64,000 nucleotides of DNA. Source: Allacma fusca (Eukaryota; Arthropoda; Collembola; Symphypleona; Sminthuridae). Under the pieces are notes generated by a model. That model searched no databases. It saw only the letters and a program-made list of their open reading frames with translations, and was not told the DNA's origin. The position numbers were made by a program, and so were the translations under genes. The first letter of the stretch is position 1, and each line of letters begins with the position of its first letter. Shown here one piece after another: positions 24,201-37,225 of the stretch. The DNA is taken from assembly GCA_947179485.1 (NCBI GenBank), contig OX359246.1, positions 41,085,632-41,149,631 on the forward strand. The letters run 5' to 3'.

Positions 24201-24355
24201 AATTCAATTTTTTAGAATTTGTAGTTCAGAAATAAGTTTCTGATTGTAGTCAATCTCTATAAAGTATACTACTGATAGGTTAAAATTCCCCCCGGCATTG
24301 TCTTGCAAGTAGACTCTGTTTATACTTTGATATTAAAAAATTTTAAACTTTCAGA
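21237..24355. other. long intergenic region
   Basis: Separates the minus-strand WSD gene from the plus-strand chemoreceptor gene. Only short AT-rich or low-complexity sequence was noticed. Confidence 0.4.
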
Positions 24356-26061
24356 ATGCCTGCCAGTAGATTCATTCACAGAACACTTCTTATTAAAAGT
24401 TATAAAAAGCTACTAAAACGTGTAAAAACTGACAGGGAGAAGGGCATAACTCAAATATGCACTGCATTTAACATTGACAAAATGAAGTCCCTCACCGATA
24501 ATTGCTTCATTTGGTGTCACTACCTCTCACCTGTGCCAATTCAATTTAATTTTGATCAGAATGTACCTGAGGTTGCAAGCACCAAATTAGCGTTTGTAAA
24601 ACTTATGACGTCGGTTCATATGATCTCTTCGGCTGTGATTACTTGGCGAATTTTAATTACCCTTTACTTAGGAATGCATTTTGGAGCACCGCTAAAATAC
24701 TTCGACAAAGTCTATTTATTATATGCGCTCTTCACAACTGTGGGTTATGCCACAGCAAGAATAATTATTCCTTGGGAAGAAATTCCACAGGTTTACCTCC
24801 AGGGTTATGATTTCCTCCAGCGTCATTCAGGTATGGCTGAAATATTGTAACTCACAATTACATTTTTGAATAAGTGCCCATGACATCGAAAATCTTATTT
24901 GTTAAATATGTTACCACATATAGATTAAACGGAGGTGTAATTTTTAATAAGTGTGTAACTACAGGAATGAATGCTGACGATGCCTGAGTTAAAATCCTAC
25001 AAATATGTATATAAAAGTTTATGAGTACATATCCTTACATGCATTTCTGAAACATACTTACAGGCATAGTTATAACTGCATCCGCACTGAAGGATTTTCA
25101 AAAGTTCCGTCGATTTATTACAATTGTCAAGACCTTTGCAGTTGTTTCATCAGCGATTCTACCAATTTTTTGGTTTTATCGTAGTGACCTTCCGCCAAAT
25201 ATGTTCCCAGTTTCTTGGCCCTTGAATTCGTTCCCGAAGCTGCTCAAGGCCATAGGATCTCTGCTCGTCAACTTTTATTTGCTGCTGTCTGTACTTACAA
25301 TAATGTTGACTGGTTTAATTGGAATTTTACCCGCATGGTCATTTACAATCACTACCATGAACGAAATGATGTAAGTTTAAAATTTAGTTTAACTAATTGT
25401 AAGTCTAATAAATTAAGGATAAACTTTATAGTCGTTTTGTATCACGTACATAAATGTCATTATGTATGTAATTATATAAATACTAGACGTATATATGTCG
25501 TGGCATGAATCGTTCTTTAGTATTTAAAATCGATCATACTTGTAATAATGAGATTATGTGAGTTTCAGTGATGCACAACTACAGCGGAAAAATGGAGGGA
25601 AACATCGCTTTGATTCCATATCTTGCTTTCTTTACATATACCGTGGATTATATGTGATGAGTATCGGGAGCAATCGCATTTCTTACAATATGATATTAGT
25701 ATTTCAAATTATTATTATTGTCCAGTCAATACTGGGCTTACTACTAATCACTGGGGCTAACAATTACCTGGAGTTCATGGTTGGCTTTCAATTTACACTA
25801 AGTTGCTTTGACATAATTTACTGTTTGAACAATTGGTCAGGACAAATATTCGAAAACTCTCAAGCTGTTTTGGAAGGCTGGAAGCGCCATAGCAATGGGC
25901 TGTACTTTAATAGAAGGCTGAGGTCTTTGAAATCAATTAAAGTCCATTGTGGACCGGTATTTTACTTTGATGGGAAAATATTTATTACGGTGGCAAGTGC
26001 AGTTATACGGAATTACATTAGCTTACTGCTACAGCGACCGCCTATCAGGAGAATTCTATGA
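24356..26061 (+). CDS. gustatory-receptor-like seven-helix protein 1
   Basis: Exons 24356-24830, 25064-25370 and 25569-26061 (phases 1 and 2) give 424 residues. Multiple hydrophobic helices are spread along the protein. The last exon holds the hallmark C-terminal layout of insect 7tm_7 gustatory receptors: a basic loop (RSLKSIKVHCGPVFYFDGK), then a final helix (IFITVASAVIRNYISLLLQ) in which NYISLLLQ occupies the place of the TYxxxLxQ signature. These receptors are ligand-gated cation channels in chemosensory neurons with inverted topology; no ligand can be inferred. A close tandem paralog at 34377-36203 has identical exon lengths for exons 2 and 3. Confidence 0.78.
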
Positions 26062-28967
26062 TGTGTCAATGCATTCACCTTTTTCTTGGTCATTCTTAGT
26101 TAAAAATATAGTTGTGGGAATGGTCCGGACTGTTCCAAGATTTTGGGTCTGTTCGGCACTCTCGGACGAGAACACGATTTTTGGAATATTTCAACTGGTC
26201 CAAAACTAGGCGCCAGATAGAGCAATTGTAAAGTACAACCTCATGATCAATCTGGTGAGTATCAATCTAGTTCAAGTTTGCAGTTGGATAAATGTCAAAT
26301 CTCATGGAAACATTTCGTTTTCGTTTGCCGCTTCAGGGATGGTCACATAACTGAGCACAGGATGAAGGAGGAAAGGTGACAAGGGATGTTTATTTTACCG
26401 ATATTTTGTAATAAAGTGCGGTAATGCAATAAAATAACATTTTTAGGGTTAACTTTACGCCTCGAAAGTTTTCATTTGTTATTTTTGGGTATCTATAGAT
26501 ATATGTATAAGAAAAAAAATCCTGGTTTGACTGATTTCAATTATTTGAATATCTGTATATATACAACCAACTGTATTTTTCATATAATGGGGGAGTTCAA
26601 TTTACTTCAATGTTTAAAACTATTTTATATTATATATAATTATTTTTTAAATCAAAACTACGTACTTACCCTGGCAAATTATATGATTTAATGATACACG
26701 TAACATTTTAGCATGATTGAGTGGATGTATCCGTGAGCAGCTTTGTCAAATTGTTTCGATGGTTCTTTCTTTTTGTTCGAAAATGTCTTACAGTACTCTA
26801 CAAATAGTTATTGCCATAGTCTCAGAAGAGTCATAGTAGTGGTAGTAGTTCTTAGATTTAATACATACACGTATGTAGTTATTAGGAATCATTTTGTTGT
26901 CGTCAATGCTACATGCATATGCTCATTGCAACTGTGTCATGGCAAAGATGTCCACATTGCGTATAAATAGACCACAAAATTGCCAAGGAAATAGAGTACA
27001 GTACAAGCAAATTTTGGTCCCAAAATAGAATATGATAGGAAACAATTTTTGTTTGTAGGATTTACAGCCTTGCTTAAATGTAGACGGAAATAGGTATTAT
27101 AGGACAGTTACTTTCTAGAAAATTTAATTTCTAGTTTCGAACATTTAGACGTTATTTAAGTCGTGCTGCAGCTGCAACTATACACTTGTAGTTCACCTTT
27201 TTCCGGTTCCCTTGTACCTAGACATTTCATTGCATAATTACTTGTTACTTGCTATAATATTGCAGGTAGTATTTACGTCCGAATATTTGTTCTTTTTCAC
27301 TTCATCTAACTTGATTAAAAAACTGATTCGTAGGAATTGCTATTTATGCATGACAATGATCTGATGCGGACTTTTTATACTTGTCGCATCCCAATCACTC
27401 GAAATGTATAGGATCCTATCAGTATGTTCTATAAGATGAAAGTATCAGATATGCATATGCGACTATATTTCAAACGATTTTACTATGATCCAATACTCTC
27501 TCATAGTCCCAACCCCGTAAATAGTTCCAGAATTAACATTTGTCTAAACAACTAAACCAACTACAGTAAACATTTGCATACATACTTTTCATACTGCTGA
27601 GGCGCGAAGAATCTCTGTCAAAGCAAGCACGGGATTTTTCTAAAAATGTCTTATAGTATCCCCAACCTTAAAGGATTTTTCTAAAAACTTTCTATGGTGC
27701 CCTAACCCATAAAATGCGAGTACAAGTTTTTCTCATGCGCTAAATTATTTATACGAGATCTTCTAGTACGACTTTTGGGATTTCTGATACTTTTTCTGAC
27801 ATACCCTGTGCAATCCATAGGAATTCCAAACAGTTTCGAGTGACTGGGAAGAATGGTCTGGTCCGGTACGGCACACAATTTTAAGCGGATTCTCTACAAT
27901 TGGTCCAGCAACTGACCAGATTATAGGAGTGCAGATACTGTACGTTCGCAAAAACATACAAATTAAGATATTAAAATTTAACAAAATCCCATGGCAAGGT
28001 GTAAAAACTTGTAACAAAATAGAAAATTTACTGAATAAAACGTGATTTTTTTAAGGTCCGGACATCGGTATTTGATCTGGTCTAGCTTTGTACAAGATCA
28101 GTTTCATAAAATTGGGCTCACACGAGATATACTGGCATTCCTAGGATTGGTTGTAGGAACACTTTAAGTAGGCAGGGCTGGAGTAGGTGGCAATAGCATT
28201 TATGGGTATTATAGGAAATTGGCTGTACAAAGCCATTCAAAAGATTTTATACGGCAAAGTAGGCAGGCAAAAAGTATTTCTAGATTTATAAATAGGTTCC
28301 TATATGAAGATGAAACTGTAGGTAGGGTATAGGTAGGCGAATTCATTTGGATATCTTTGTACACTGTGGTATATCTGTAATTTAATCTGTTATTCCACTT
28401 AACTACAAAGAATTAGCTTGTGCAACATTAGTATTAGTATACACAGGCGGGTATGTTTATTATTTAATTTCACCAATTGTTTTAATACCACCGTTACTAA
28501 AATTACGTTGAACAATTTCTCTTAACATGACAATGACATTTGTCATGGCTGGTTTGTAATTATCGGGTAAAATTAAGTATTTTGTAAGATTATGTACTTG
28601 TATTCTCCACTTAATTTATATATGATTTAGGTAGACGTTTTCGATTTGATTACTTTAGCTCCGGATGTTTTTAATAGCTATTATCGGAATGACGATTGAG
28701 TGTAATAAAAAAATAGATTTTCTACTATTTCTACAATTGCTCTATTAATACCTTTGAGTAAGTTCAAGCATACTGTATACTTAATTGCTTGAAAAACATC
28801 CGTTGTGATAAACAAATTATATGTTATTATTAGGACTGAAGAATGTCCATGCTAGAAGCAATTATGTATATGAGTCATTAATTTTGTTATTGACTATAAA
28901 ACACTCGTAATATAGCCTTTTCAGTTGCAGTTTAATCCTCCACACTAATACCTTATTCTGTTTTCAG
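26062..28967. other. intergenic region with dispersed repeat fragments
   Basis: Contains an AATAAA at 26410 after receptor 1. Fragments of a GGTCCGGACTGTTCC-like repeat lie at about 26110-26215 and 27820-27920, related to sequence at 48730-49160 and 50785-51185. No exon is supported. Confidence 0.4.
26410..26415 (+). terminator. candidate polyadenylation signal AATAAA
   Basis: About 350 bp after the stop of receptor 1, in AT-rich sequence. Confidence 0.35.
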
Positions 28968-29074
28968 GAGAACCTTGGCAAAGAGTAACGTTTCATATAG
29001 TTTCAAAGTTTTCACCTTTAATCTTAGCAAAAAATTACGTGACCACAGATTCTAAGCAAACAACTGCGTGGAAA

Positions 29075-30373
29075 ATGTTGATTCCTTCAAGAGCCCACAA
29101 AGCGTTAAATGTTATTATAAACATAGGACATTTTTTCGGATTTACTCCGTATCGTTACAATGTAGCTGAGAGCAGATTAGAATATAAATCACGTTGGCTA
29201 ACCCATGCTAAGTATTTTATAAATCTGGTACTTCTACTAGTGTTCGAAGTATTTATTGTGTGTCGTTGCGTCCAATCCTTCTTGAAAACTGACGTTTCAA
29301 TTAAATTTCGAATCAAAATTCTGTACGCTACAATATTTACACTAGGTCTCAATTTCAACCATTTCATCACCATTCAGCACTACGGAAAGGCACATTTATT
29401 CGTTAACCAAGTTTTTGAAATTTCGGAGAGATTAGCAGGTAATTAGACGGTCACATGAGGACCCGTATAACGGACTTTTACATTTTGTAAAAATATTTCC
29501 TACAATTATTAACAAAAAATTGTGACAAATTAATAATTAATATTTCCATTGTAAACATTTTTAGACAGATTCAAAATTTCCGGCGAGTTACACAATAAAA
29601 ACCTCAAAACATTAATCATCACGCTGGCATTAACGTGTGATTTATCCGCGCTAACACGAGGTTTACAATTTTTCAAACACCCAAATTTTATAGCTACATT
29701 TACCTCGCTGGCTTCAAATCCGAATGCCTTGCCAAAGCTAACTAGGATCTCAGTCGCACTGTACCACTACTACGTACTTTTTTTCCATTACCACACAATC
29801 GCCCTAAATGGCATTGCAATACTTATTTATACCTCATCGCTTAGCCCCTTGTTAAAGGGGATTGACAACATAAATAAACGTCAGCCCAACGATAAAAATC
29901 ATTGGGCCGAAATGCAAGTTGAGGATCGAATTCACACAGATTTTCATGCAAGATTGCTAGCAAAATTGTATCATCAAATCTCTGTGTTGCAGTCAAACTT
30001 TGACAACATTTTTTCCGTATGGCCATTGGGCATAGAAGTGCTGGTAATAGCATGTGCGGTAGTGAATTTATTTTTGGCTATAGTGTTCTTGAGTGTAGGT
30101 GACTTAATTATAGCGTCATGCACATCGGTATTCTTCTTTTTATTTTTTAATACTTTTGCAAATATTCACCGCAATTCGGAATCAACGCTTATGACTTGGA
30201 GAGAAATTGAATCGCGAGCTTGGTTTCCCAAATTTTGTAAGTCCTGTCGGGCAATGAGAGTTAATGTAGGTGGCTTTTTTCATGTCGATAAGAAATTATT
30301 GCTGACAGTAGTGACTATAGTAATTGGGAACGTCACAAATCTTGTTATTATGCATAGAAACTTCTCAATTTAA
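29075..30373 (+). CDS. gustatory-receptor-like seven-helix protein 3 (divergent)
   Basis: Exons 29075-29438 and 29565-30373 (phase 1) give 390 residues. The start is the first in-frame ATG (MLIPSRAHKALNVIINIGHF); the frame stays open back to an AG at 28967, so an upstream exon could add residues. The early FFGFTPYRYN motif is typical of arthropod gustatory receptors. Several hydrophobic segments follow, then a long polar stretch (IDNINKRQPNDKNHW...), two more helices, a basic loop (KSCRAMRVNVGGFFHVDKK) and a last helix (LLLTVVTIVIGNVTNLVIM). The exon layout differs from the other three receptor genes, which have three exons. It is a distinct lineage in the same cluster. Confidence 0.68.
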
Positions 30374-31018
30374 TAATCCTAGGCACGCATGAGTTACTAC
30401 TGGCCAATTTGGCCCTATTCACGTTCATAAATGAAGGGAAGGTGTACGCCACACGCAATTCCGTAAATTTTGCTGGAAAAGCGGAGGAACCGACTCAATT
30501 ATAGCAGATATTTGATACTAGGACGTAGTAGGATGTAGAAGTAGTTATGTCTACTGAAAATACCCTAAAGTTTTGCCCGTGAAGCTGAAAATTCCTTAAA
30601 TGCCTTCCCACTTGCCCAAGTTCTGGACACATGGGCAAGGAAAGTTGGTCACATTGGGTAAATGCATTGTTCAAATTCCTTGTGATAAAAAACCGTTTTA
30701 TAAAAACCAAAATCGAATCACTAGCTTAGATTCAGAATACTCATCTAAATGTATCGGAGGGCAGCGAGGGACACAAATGGGACCGTTTCTCAGACAATTT
30801 TTCCTGCTTTACATTACGGATGTTTGAAGAATATTGCTTTTAAGGACGACACTTCATTTACAAACACCTCTATATTTGCCCACCGGAAACATGAGTGAAC
30901 GGTATAATCAACTATATCGGAGTCCATGATACGATCCTTCATTGAATCAATACTTTTCAATTTGAACGACATCATCGATTTGATTCTAAGTATTCTATTC
31001 AAATTAGTTGCTTGCTAG
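30374..31018. other. intergenic, no supported gene
   Basis: Separates receptor 3 from the small membrane exon. No clear coding exon. Confidence 0.35.
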
Positions 31019-31732
31019 CAATAACCATCTTCAATGTAATTGCGGCTGCGATGGCCATCATAGGCAGTGCTTGGCTGTGTGCATTTATGGGAACCGTGAG
31101 TGTTATTTTGCTGATTATTTCTCGTATTGTGGAGAACGTTGACCGTTGCGCTCAATCCAGAAGAAAATACAGGTAATTACCAGAGCTATGCAGTATTTTC
31201 AAATACAGTATTTTAAAATACGTATTTTCAGACCACAAAGTATTTTGTATTTTGTATTTTAATGTTGGTGAGCAGTGAGCAAGTATTTTGTAGTTAGTAT
31301 TTTGAGGACCAGTAAGTACAAAAGTATTTGTTATTTACTTACTCTCACTGACATGTGAATTGTATGTCAAATAAAGTATTTGGCTCAAAATACTTTTCAC
31401 TAGTATTAATTAATACTGCTAATTGAGCCAAATACTTTATTTGAAATACAATTCACATGTCAGTGAGAGTAAGTAAATAACAAATTAAATTAATTCTTAA
31501 TTGAATTAATTCTTATTTTGACATTTTATGCAGCTTGTATGATGTGAAATATCTGTGCAAATTCTATTTTAGCAATGGAATGACATACGTTGGAATGAAT
31601 CCCTTTACTACATCTAACATTTTCAGGTTCTCGATACTGCATTACGTCGTTGAAGAGGCGGAATGGTCTACGCACGCATGCTTTTGTGCAGCACAGACCA
31701 TTTTGCCTCTGCAACAACGACATTTAATGTAA
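31019..31732 (+). pseudogene. possible chemoreceptor fragment (two exons)
   Basis: A hydrophobic exon 31019-31172 (ITIFNVIAAAMAIIG...; ends QSRRKYR before a GTAATT donor) can be joined to 31534-31732 (LYDVKYLCKFYFSNGMTYVG..., stop TAA). The second part vaguely resembles the basic loop plus last helix of receptors, and a transposon-like palindrome sits in the presumed intron. No initiator exon is found. It could be a receptor relic, or the second exon could belong to a repeat. Confidence 0.3.
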
Positions 31733-32062
31733 GCCGACGACCGACTCGATTTAATTTTCAGATAATAACTATTTTTTATAATAATCATTTCGAAAATACA
31801 TCTAATTACTAGTTAATACAACTTTTATATTAATCTACTTCATTAACATTCAAAACGATTTATAATATAATACATTTTAATGGACTGACCTATTCGGCAA
31901 CGGTTGAACAATTTGTTACTACACATGTCTTGTCTTTGAAGTGGCTGTTTTAAAAGGTTTGTGTTATAGAAACCAAAAAGAGTGAGCATTATGTAGGTGG
32001 GTATTTTAAGGAAAGTATTGTATTTAAAATACAGTATTTTGTATTTGTATATTTGTATAAAG
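31182..32062. mobile_element. probable inverted-repeat transposon remnant
   Basis: A left terminus-like CAGAGCTATGCAGTATTTTC is followed by dense GTATTTT/AAATAC repeats (31190-31280). Similar repeats in mirrored form occur at 31995-32060. No target duplication could be found and the right end is not sharp. Confidence 0.4.
31327..31485. repeat. near-perfect palindrome about 160 bp
   Basis: The arm with ATTTACTTACTCTCACTGAC and ACATGTGAATTGTAT is repeated in inverse orientation across a short centre near 31400-31410. It would form a long hairpin. Confidence 0.8.
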
Positions 32063-32295
32063 TGGGTTCTTAAATGCTACTACAGTAGAACAAATTCTGG
32101 TTGTACGAGTTTCCAATCATTGTAGAAGTAAAACGATCTGTGTACAGGGTGTTCAGTAATTTTATACTAAGTGAAAGCTCAGATACTAAAAACCTAGAAA
32201 CATGTCTCTGATGGAATGGGGAAGCTCCTGCGGTCTACTTAATCCGTGAAAATTGAACGAAGTCTGGAATGCTAATGGGCACTGAACAACTTACA

Positions 32296-32915
32296 AATAA
32301 TGGTGCCCCCATGGGCGAATTTTATTCTTGCACTTGACCCTTAGTCATCATGCCACAATGTTTTCTAACTTTGTGAAGTTACAACTGAGAAGCTTATACC
32401 GGCTCTCGTCGGTTATAGAGTGTTGGGAATCACATGTACAGGGTGTCGTACATATTTCTTCCCCTTAATTTATGTAGGCACAGAGCTAGACGAGTGGGAC
32501 AAACACCCCTCAGTCCATTCCTCCCATTGTGTGAGTATATCACAAGTCTTTGCTCCAGCCGGGGAAATGTAGGGTAGGAGATTATTGGGGAGGAGAGGAG
32601 GTTTTTTGTGAAGGAGATTAACGGACGCTCATTAGACTGGAATGTCTAGCGAGCCATGCAGATAGGCAGCTTCTCCTAGTTCCTCTCCGTCTAAAGGATG
32701 TCCACTGCTAGTTCCCCTTGTGCATCCAGGCCATGGTTCCAGTCTTCAGAGTGCAAGCCCCTTTCACGCCTTACTCCTCGCATCACCCAAAGCTATAGTA
32801 GAAGATAGAAAGAGCAGTGGTAATTATTAAAGTATCAGAGCTTTACTGGAATCGAAAATCGACCCCAGCCGCAACGAACGGGACGCTCTGACCACTCAGC
32901 CACCACTGCGAGGCT
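32296..32915 (-). mobile_element. tRNA-derived SINE, minus orientation
   Basis: Read on the minus strand, the head (about 32915-32840) has a tRNA-like A box (TGGCTGAGTGGTCAGAGCG) and a B-box-like TTTCGATTCC about 35 nt further on, as in pol III SINEs derived from Leu/Ser-type tRNAs. A perfect 15-bp duplication ACTGAACAACTTACA flanks it at 32281-32295 and 32916-32930, as left by LINE-mediated retroposition. The body is about 550 bp, unusually long, and ends in an ATTATTT tail. Confidence 0.8.
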
Positions 32916-32930
32916 ACTGAACAACTTACA

Positions 32931-34376
32931 CAATTGATTTTGTAGTCTTTTGTTTCATGGTCATAACTTCTGCAAGTTGTCGCCGAATGATTTTGAATTA
33001 TTTTTTTTCCTATTCAGGATGAAATTCTGTGAAAGAATATATGTACTTTCAAAAACTGTGTAGTTTGTTCGAACAGCGGACAAATTTTATTATCATCACC
33101 CTGTATTGCAATTTCAATTTTGGACTTGCTTATTTAGTATTTTAAATTCAAATTATTGCCAATATTACACATAATTACTAACGAGCTTGTAAGACTAATT
33201 CAACAAATCAAAATTAAATTTTAAGTTCCATCAAACCATAACTTATTCTGAAATAATGAACCAATAATAAATCAAGCTATTTCAGCAAAACCTTAGTCTT
33301 GTTTGAACGTGTTTTGAATTGACCAAATACATATCTACACTTCAGCATTTGTCTCATAATTGGCAATATATTTTTTTTAGCCCAAAGGAAAATGTATAAA
33401 TGTCAATAAACCGTAATTGTATACATACATGTTATACTTATAATGCTAGAAAATACTTCATTCAAATAATTTTTTCCCTTATTTTCTATATCATTTAGAG
33501 CTATACACAGTAGAGGTTGCTTTATATCCCTTGTCTCCCCCTAGCCACAACAAAGACCTAAAATATTTGGTTTCCTCATTTTCAAGATTTTTCAAAATTT
33601 GTTTTACCCTACTAGCTCATATACTCTGGATAAAACGGTCAAAGCAGTTGAGCAAAGTCATGCATTTTCGACAAAAAGTCGAATTTTAAATATTTTAATC
33701 TGCTTACTCAAGTTTAAAATTGTTTTGCCAAATATGTTTTTATGATATATTTGGTAGCAGATATTTTGGTCCTTCCGGGAACCTATCGCACAGTGTGCAC
33801 GTTGTGACATGAACGGTAATAAAAGAGAGCAAGGTTGGAAAAACATTTCTAATCATGGGATTTGTAGCCAGTCCAAGACTTCGTTCGTGGGACCCAAACT
33901 TTTCAGGAACAATTGATAATTTACTATTTCGAAATATATTTTAAAATAAAAATAAAATATATGGGCTACGGGGTAGGCAAAAGATATGAAACACCCGATA
34001 CATTTGCGTGTATCAACTATATACATACACTTACACCATAAACGATTTACATGCATGTTCAGAAATTGTACTGCTAAATATGGTATACCAAACAAACAAG
34101 TTTTGACATTTGTCAATCTACTACTCTTCAGTATTGTAAGCGTGAGCTAAAGGTAAGCTAAATGAAGCAAAAGTTTAGGACACTAGTGCATAAATCAAAT
34201 TTCATTTTGACTTGAAAAACGTTAACTTTCGTAATTACATGATTGTAAAAGTCAATCTCTGGAATAAAATTTGAAATACCCCTTCATTGTCTTGTAACCA
34301 GATTCAAAATATATCCTACTAAGTATATAGTACTGCAGCAATAAAATTTGCTTATAAAACTTCCCGGTAATTTAAA
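32931..34376. other. intergenic, no gene seen
   Basis: AT-rich 5' flank of receptor 2. TACAGGGTG-like ends near 32144 and 33110 may bound an old element into which the SINE inserted. No coding exon. Confidence 0.35.
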
Positions 34377-36203
34377 ATGCTTGCCAGAAGATTCATCCAT
34401 AGGACGTCTCTTCCTAGAAGATGTCTAGAAAAGCTATCACAACGTTTTGAAACTGACAGGGAGAAGCATTTTACAGGCAGTATATTTAACATAGACAAAA
34501 TGAAGTCCCGCACGGATAAAAGTTTCATTTGGTGCCATTATCTCGCCCCTGTGCCCATTCAATTTAATTTTGACCGGAATGTCCCTGAGGTTGCAAGCAC
34601 GAAATTAGCCTTCGTAAAAGTAATGACTCTGGTTTATATGACCTCTTGCGCTGTGATTATTTGGCGAATTTTACATACTCTAAGTTCCGGGTTACATTTT
34701 GGATCACCGTTAAAATATTTCGACAAAGTCTACCTAATATATGCGTTCTTTACAACTGCGGGCTGTGCCGTAGCAAGGATAATTATTCCTTGGAAAGAAG
34801 TTCCCCATATTTACCTCCAGGGATATGATTTTTTCCAGCGCCATGCAGGTACTATATATGAGAATAGTCGATATTATTTGAGATCCAATAGCAAATAAAT
34901 GCAAATAAAAAATTGATTACCGGTTCTTTTCACGTTTCACCCGTATCATCTCAGGACATTAATAAATCCCAGATAGTAAATTAATTAAATAATTTATTGT
35001 TAAAAAATTATGGGTAAAAGTTTCTCACCTGATATATTTTTGGGATTGAACAAACAGATCATACATGGTGGATTGTATGCAATTTTTGAATGCAGTATAT
35101 CAGAAAAATTACCTGGTGTAATTAATGGAAGCTGTATTGCAGACAGGGATTCGGGATGAATAAGGATGCCTAAATTTAAAACAAACAAATGAAAGTTATA
35201 TACTTATATGTATCCGTAATTAGATGCATTTATAAAATAATATTTACAGGTGTAATTATCACAACATCCACCCTGAAGGATTTTCAAAAGTTTCATCAAA
35301 TTATTACAATTGCCAAGATCGTTGCAATTGTTTCATCAGCGATTCTACCAATTTTTTGGTTTTATCGAAGTGACCTTCCCCCAAATATGTTCCCAGTGAC
35401 TTGGCCCTTGAATTCCCTGCCGAAGCTCCTCATGGCTACTGCGTCTCTGATCTTTAACTTTTATTTGCTGCAGTCCTTAATTACAATCATATTTACTGGT
35501 TTAGTTGGAATTTTCCCCGCATGGGCATTCACAATCACTACCGTAAAAGAAATGATGTAAGTTTTAGGTTTAGTTTCCGTAAGGATAATAATTTCAGGAT
35601 AAATTTTTCAATTTTTGTATTAGATATGAACATACTACATACGTATTTCGAGATTTTAATCTTTCTTAAGCTCCTCATGGTATAGTAACAATATATTGTG
35701 TGAGTTTCAGTGAAGCAGAAATACAGTACAGGAACGGAGGAAAACATCGGTTTTGTTCTTTATCGTGGTTTCTCTACATATACCGTGGGATGTATTTGAT
35801 GAGCATCCGAAGCAATCGGATTACTTACAATATTTTAATTGTACTTCAAACTGTTATTATTGCTCAGTCAATACTGGGCTTACTTTTACTGACTGGGGCG
35901 GGGAATTTTTTGGAAGTCATGGTTGGCGCTCAGTTCACACTAAGTTGTTTCAATTTAATTTTCCTTTTGAACAATTGTTCAGGACGAATATACGAAAGAT
36001 CCCAATCTGTTTTGGATGGCTGGAAACGGCGTAGTAATGGGACATACTTTAATAGAAGGTTGAAGTCTTTGAAATCAATTAAAGTCCATTGTGGACCGAT
36101 GTTTTATTTTGATGGGAAAATATTCGCTACAGTGGTAAGTGCAGTTGTAGAGAATTACATTAGCATACTGCTACAGCGACCGCCTAACAGGAGAGTTCCT
36201 TGA
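34377..36203 (+). CDS. gustatory-receptor-like seven-helix protein 2
   Basis: Exons 34377-34848, 35250-35556 and 35711-36203 give 423 residues. It is a clear tandem paralog of the gene at 24356-26061: exon 2 (307 nt) and exon 3 (493 nt) have the same lengths, phases are identical, and long identical blocks occur, for example FWFYRSDLPPNMFPV and SLKSIKVHCGP. The C-terminal basic loop and final helix (NYISILLQ) are kept. The two proteins differ mostly in the N-terminal 40 residues and scattered helix positions. An AATAAA lies at 36271-36276. Confidence 0.8.
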
Positions 36204-36270
36204 TGCTTTCAAGTCTCGTGCCTGTCAAGTAGTGCAATGAATATTTGTAACCACCGTGAAGCTTGCTACA

Positions 36271-36276
36271 AATAAA
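36271..36276 (+). terminator. candidate polyadenylation signal AATAAA
   Basis: About 70 bp after the stop codon of receptor 2. Confidence 0.5.
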
Positions 36277-37024
36277 GTGAAAATTGTCGTGCCTTAATTG
36301 ACCCATACGGAAATACATCCTACTTGCTCAGCGGAACTGTAAATTATTGGCACTGTTCGATGTTCAGCAAAGCGAAATATGTAAACCAAAATTTGATTGC
36401 TTGTCTCAAAATGAATAAGTAAAATTTTACGTTGCTTATATTTGATAGTATGAGAATGTCCTTTTTGGTTTCATCACAGTTTTGGCATAATTATGGTATC
36501 CACTTGGGATGACGATAACCTTTAACCTTCAGGATTCTACCCTTGTGTGAAGGCTGTTTGCCTTTAAGTCTTTTATTATGAAATAAAGCAAATTTCGAAA
36601 AAATGGACCATGACAATTAGATCGATTTGATTGTAGTATACTCTTCATTCACACAAAAATATTTTAGAAAAAAAAACAGGATGGTAATAATTCTCATTAA
36701 TTATTTAATAAAATTATTTCAATTTTATATTATTGTTGTTTGTAGTTTCATAATAATTTCATTAAAAAATTATTTGGTAACCCTTTATTTAAAAAAATAT
36801 CATCATTGATTCAATCCAAACACTTGAATGCAATTTTATACATGTTCTCTTCAAACTTGCTGGTATACCTGGAATTATTAAACTTGCAATCACTCTCCCT
36901 CTCAGGAGTGTAACCTACAGCTGTACTTTCAAAAATTATGGAGTTACTGAACCATACCAAAATAACTAGGTACACAGTCGTTCCCCAAACGTCTTTCTTG
37001 CCTCTATAATTTTTTACGCGTATC
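36277..37024. other. intergenic, no gene seen
   Basis: AT-rich sequence with no supported exon. Confidence 0.4.
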
Positions 37025-37225
37025 TCAGATGTCCCAAATTTCCTCCCTCAAGCCCTCTAAAGCTTCTCCAAACCCAACAAGATCATCTTCCGTCACTCCA
37101 ATTCTTTCAAAGCATTCTATGTCATCTTTCCTACCTTCTATAAAGTGATTTAACCAAATTGAATATCCTGAATCAAGCGTCATTACTTCTGAAATTTTCC
37201 CGAAATGTGGGTAAAATAGATATGC
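37025..37225 (-). CDS. unrecognised C-terminal exon, 66 residues
   Basis: On the minus strand a TTTCAG acceptor precedes an open exon from 37225 to the TGA at 37025. It encodes an acidic soluble-looking peptide (AYLFYPHFGKISEVMTLD ... GFGEALEGLREEIWDI). The composition is unlike translated intergenic sequence here. A possible preceding exon ends near 37323 (EFEDVSEILGKTFK before a GTGTGA donor), but its start is unclear. No family is recognised. It could be the last exon of a small gene or a gene remnant. Confidence 0.35.
   Translation of the reverse strand, partial: AYLFYPHFGKISEVMTLDSGYSIWLNHFIEGRKDDIECFERIGVTEDDLVGFGEALEGLREEIWDI

Noticed and set aside
32820-32915. Possible functional tRNA gene on the minus strand
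   Set aside because: The A and B boxes are present but the cloverleaf does not close and a 15-bp duplication plus long body show it is a SINE head.
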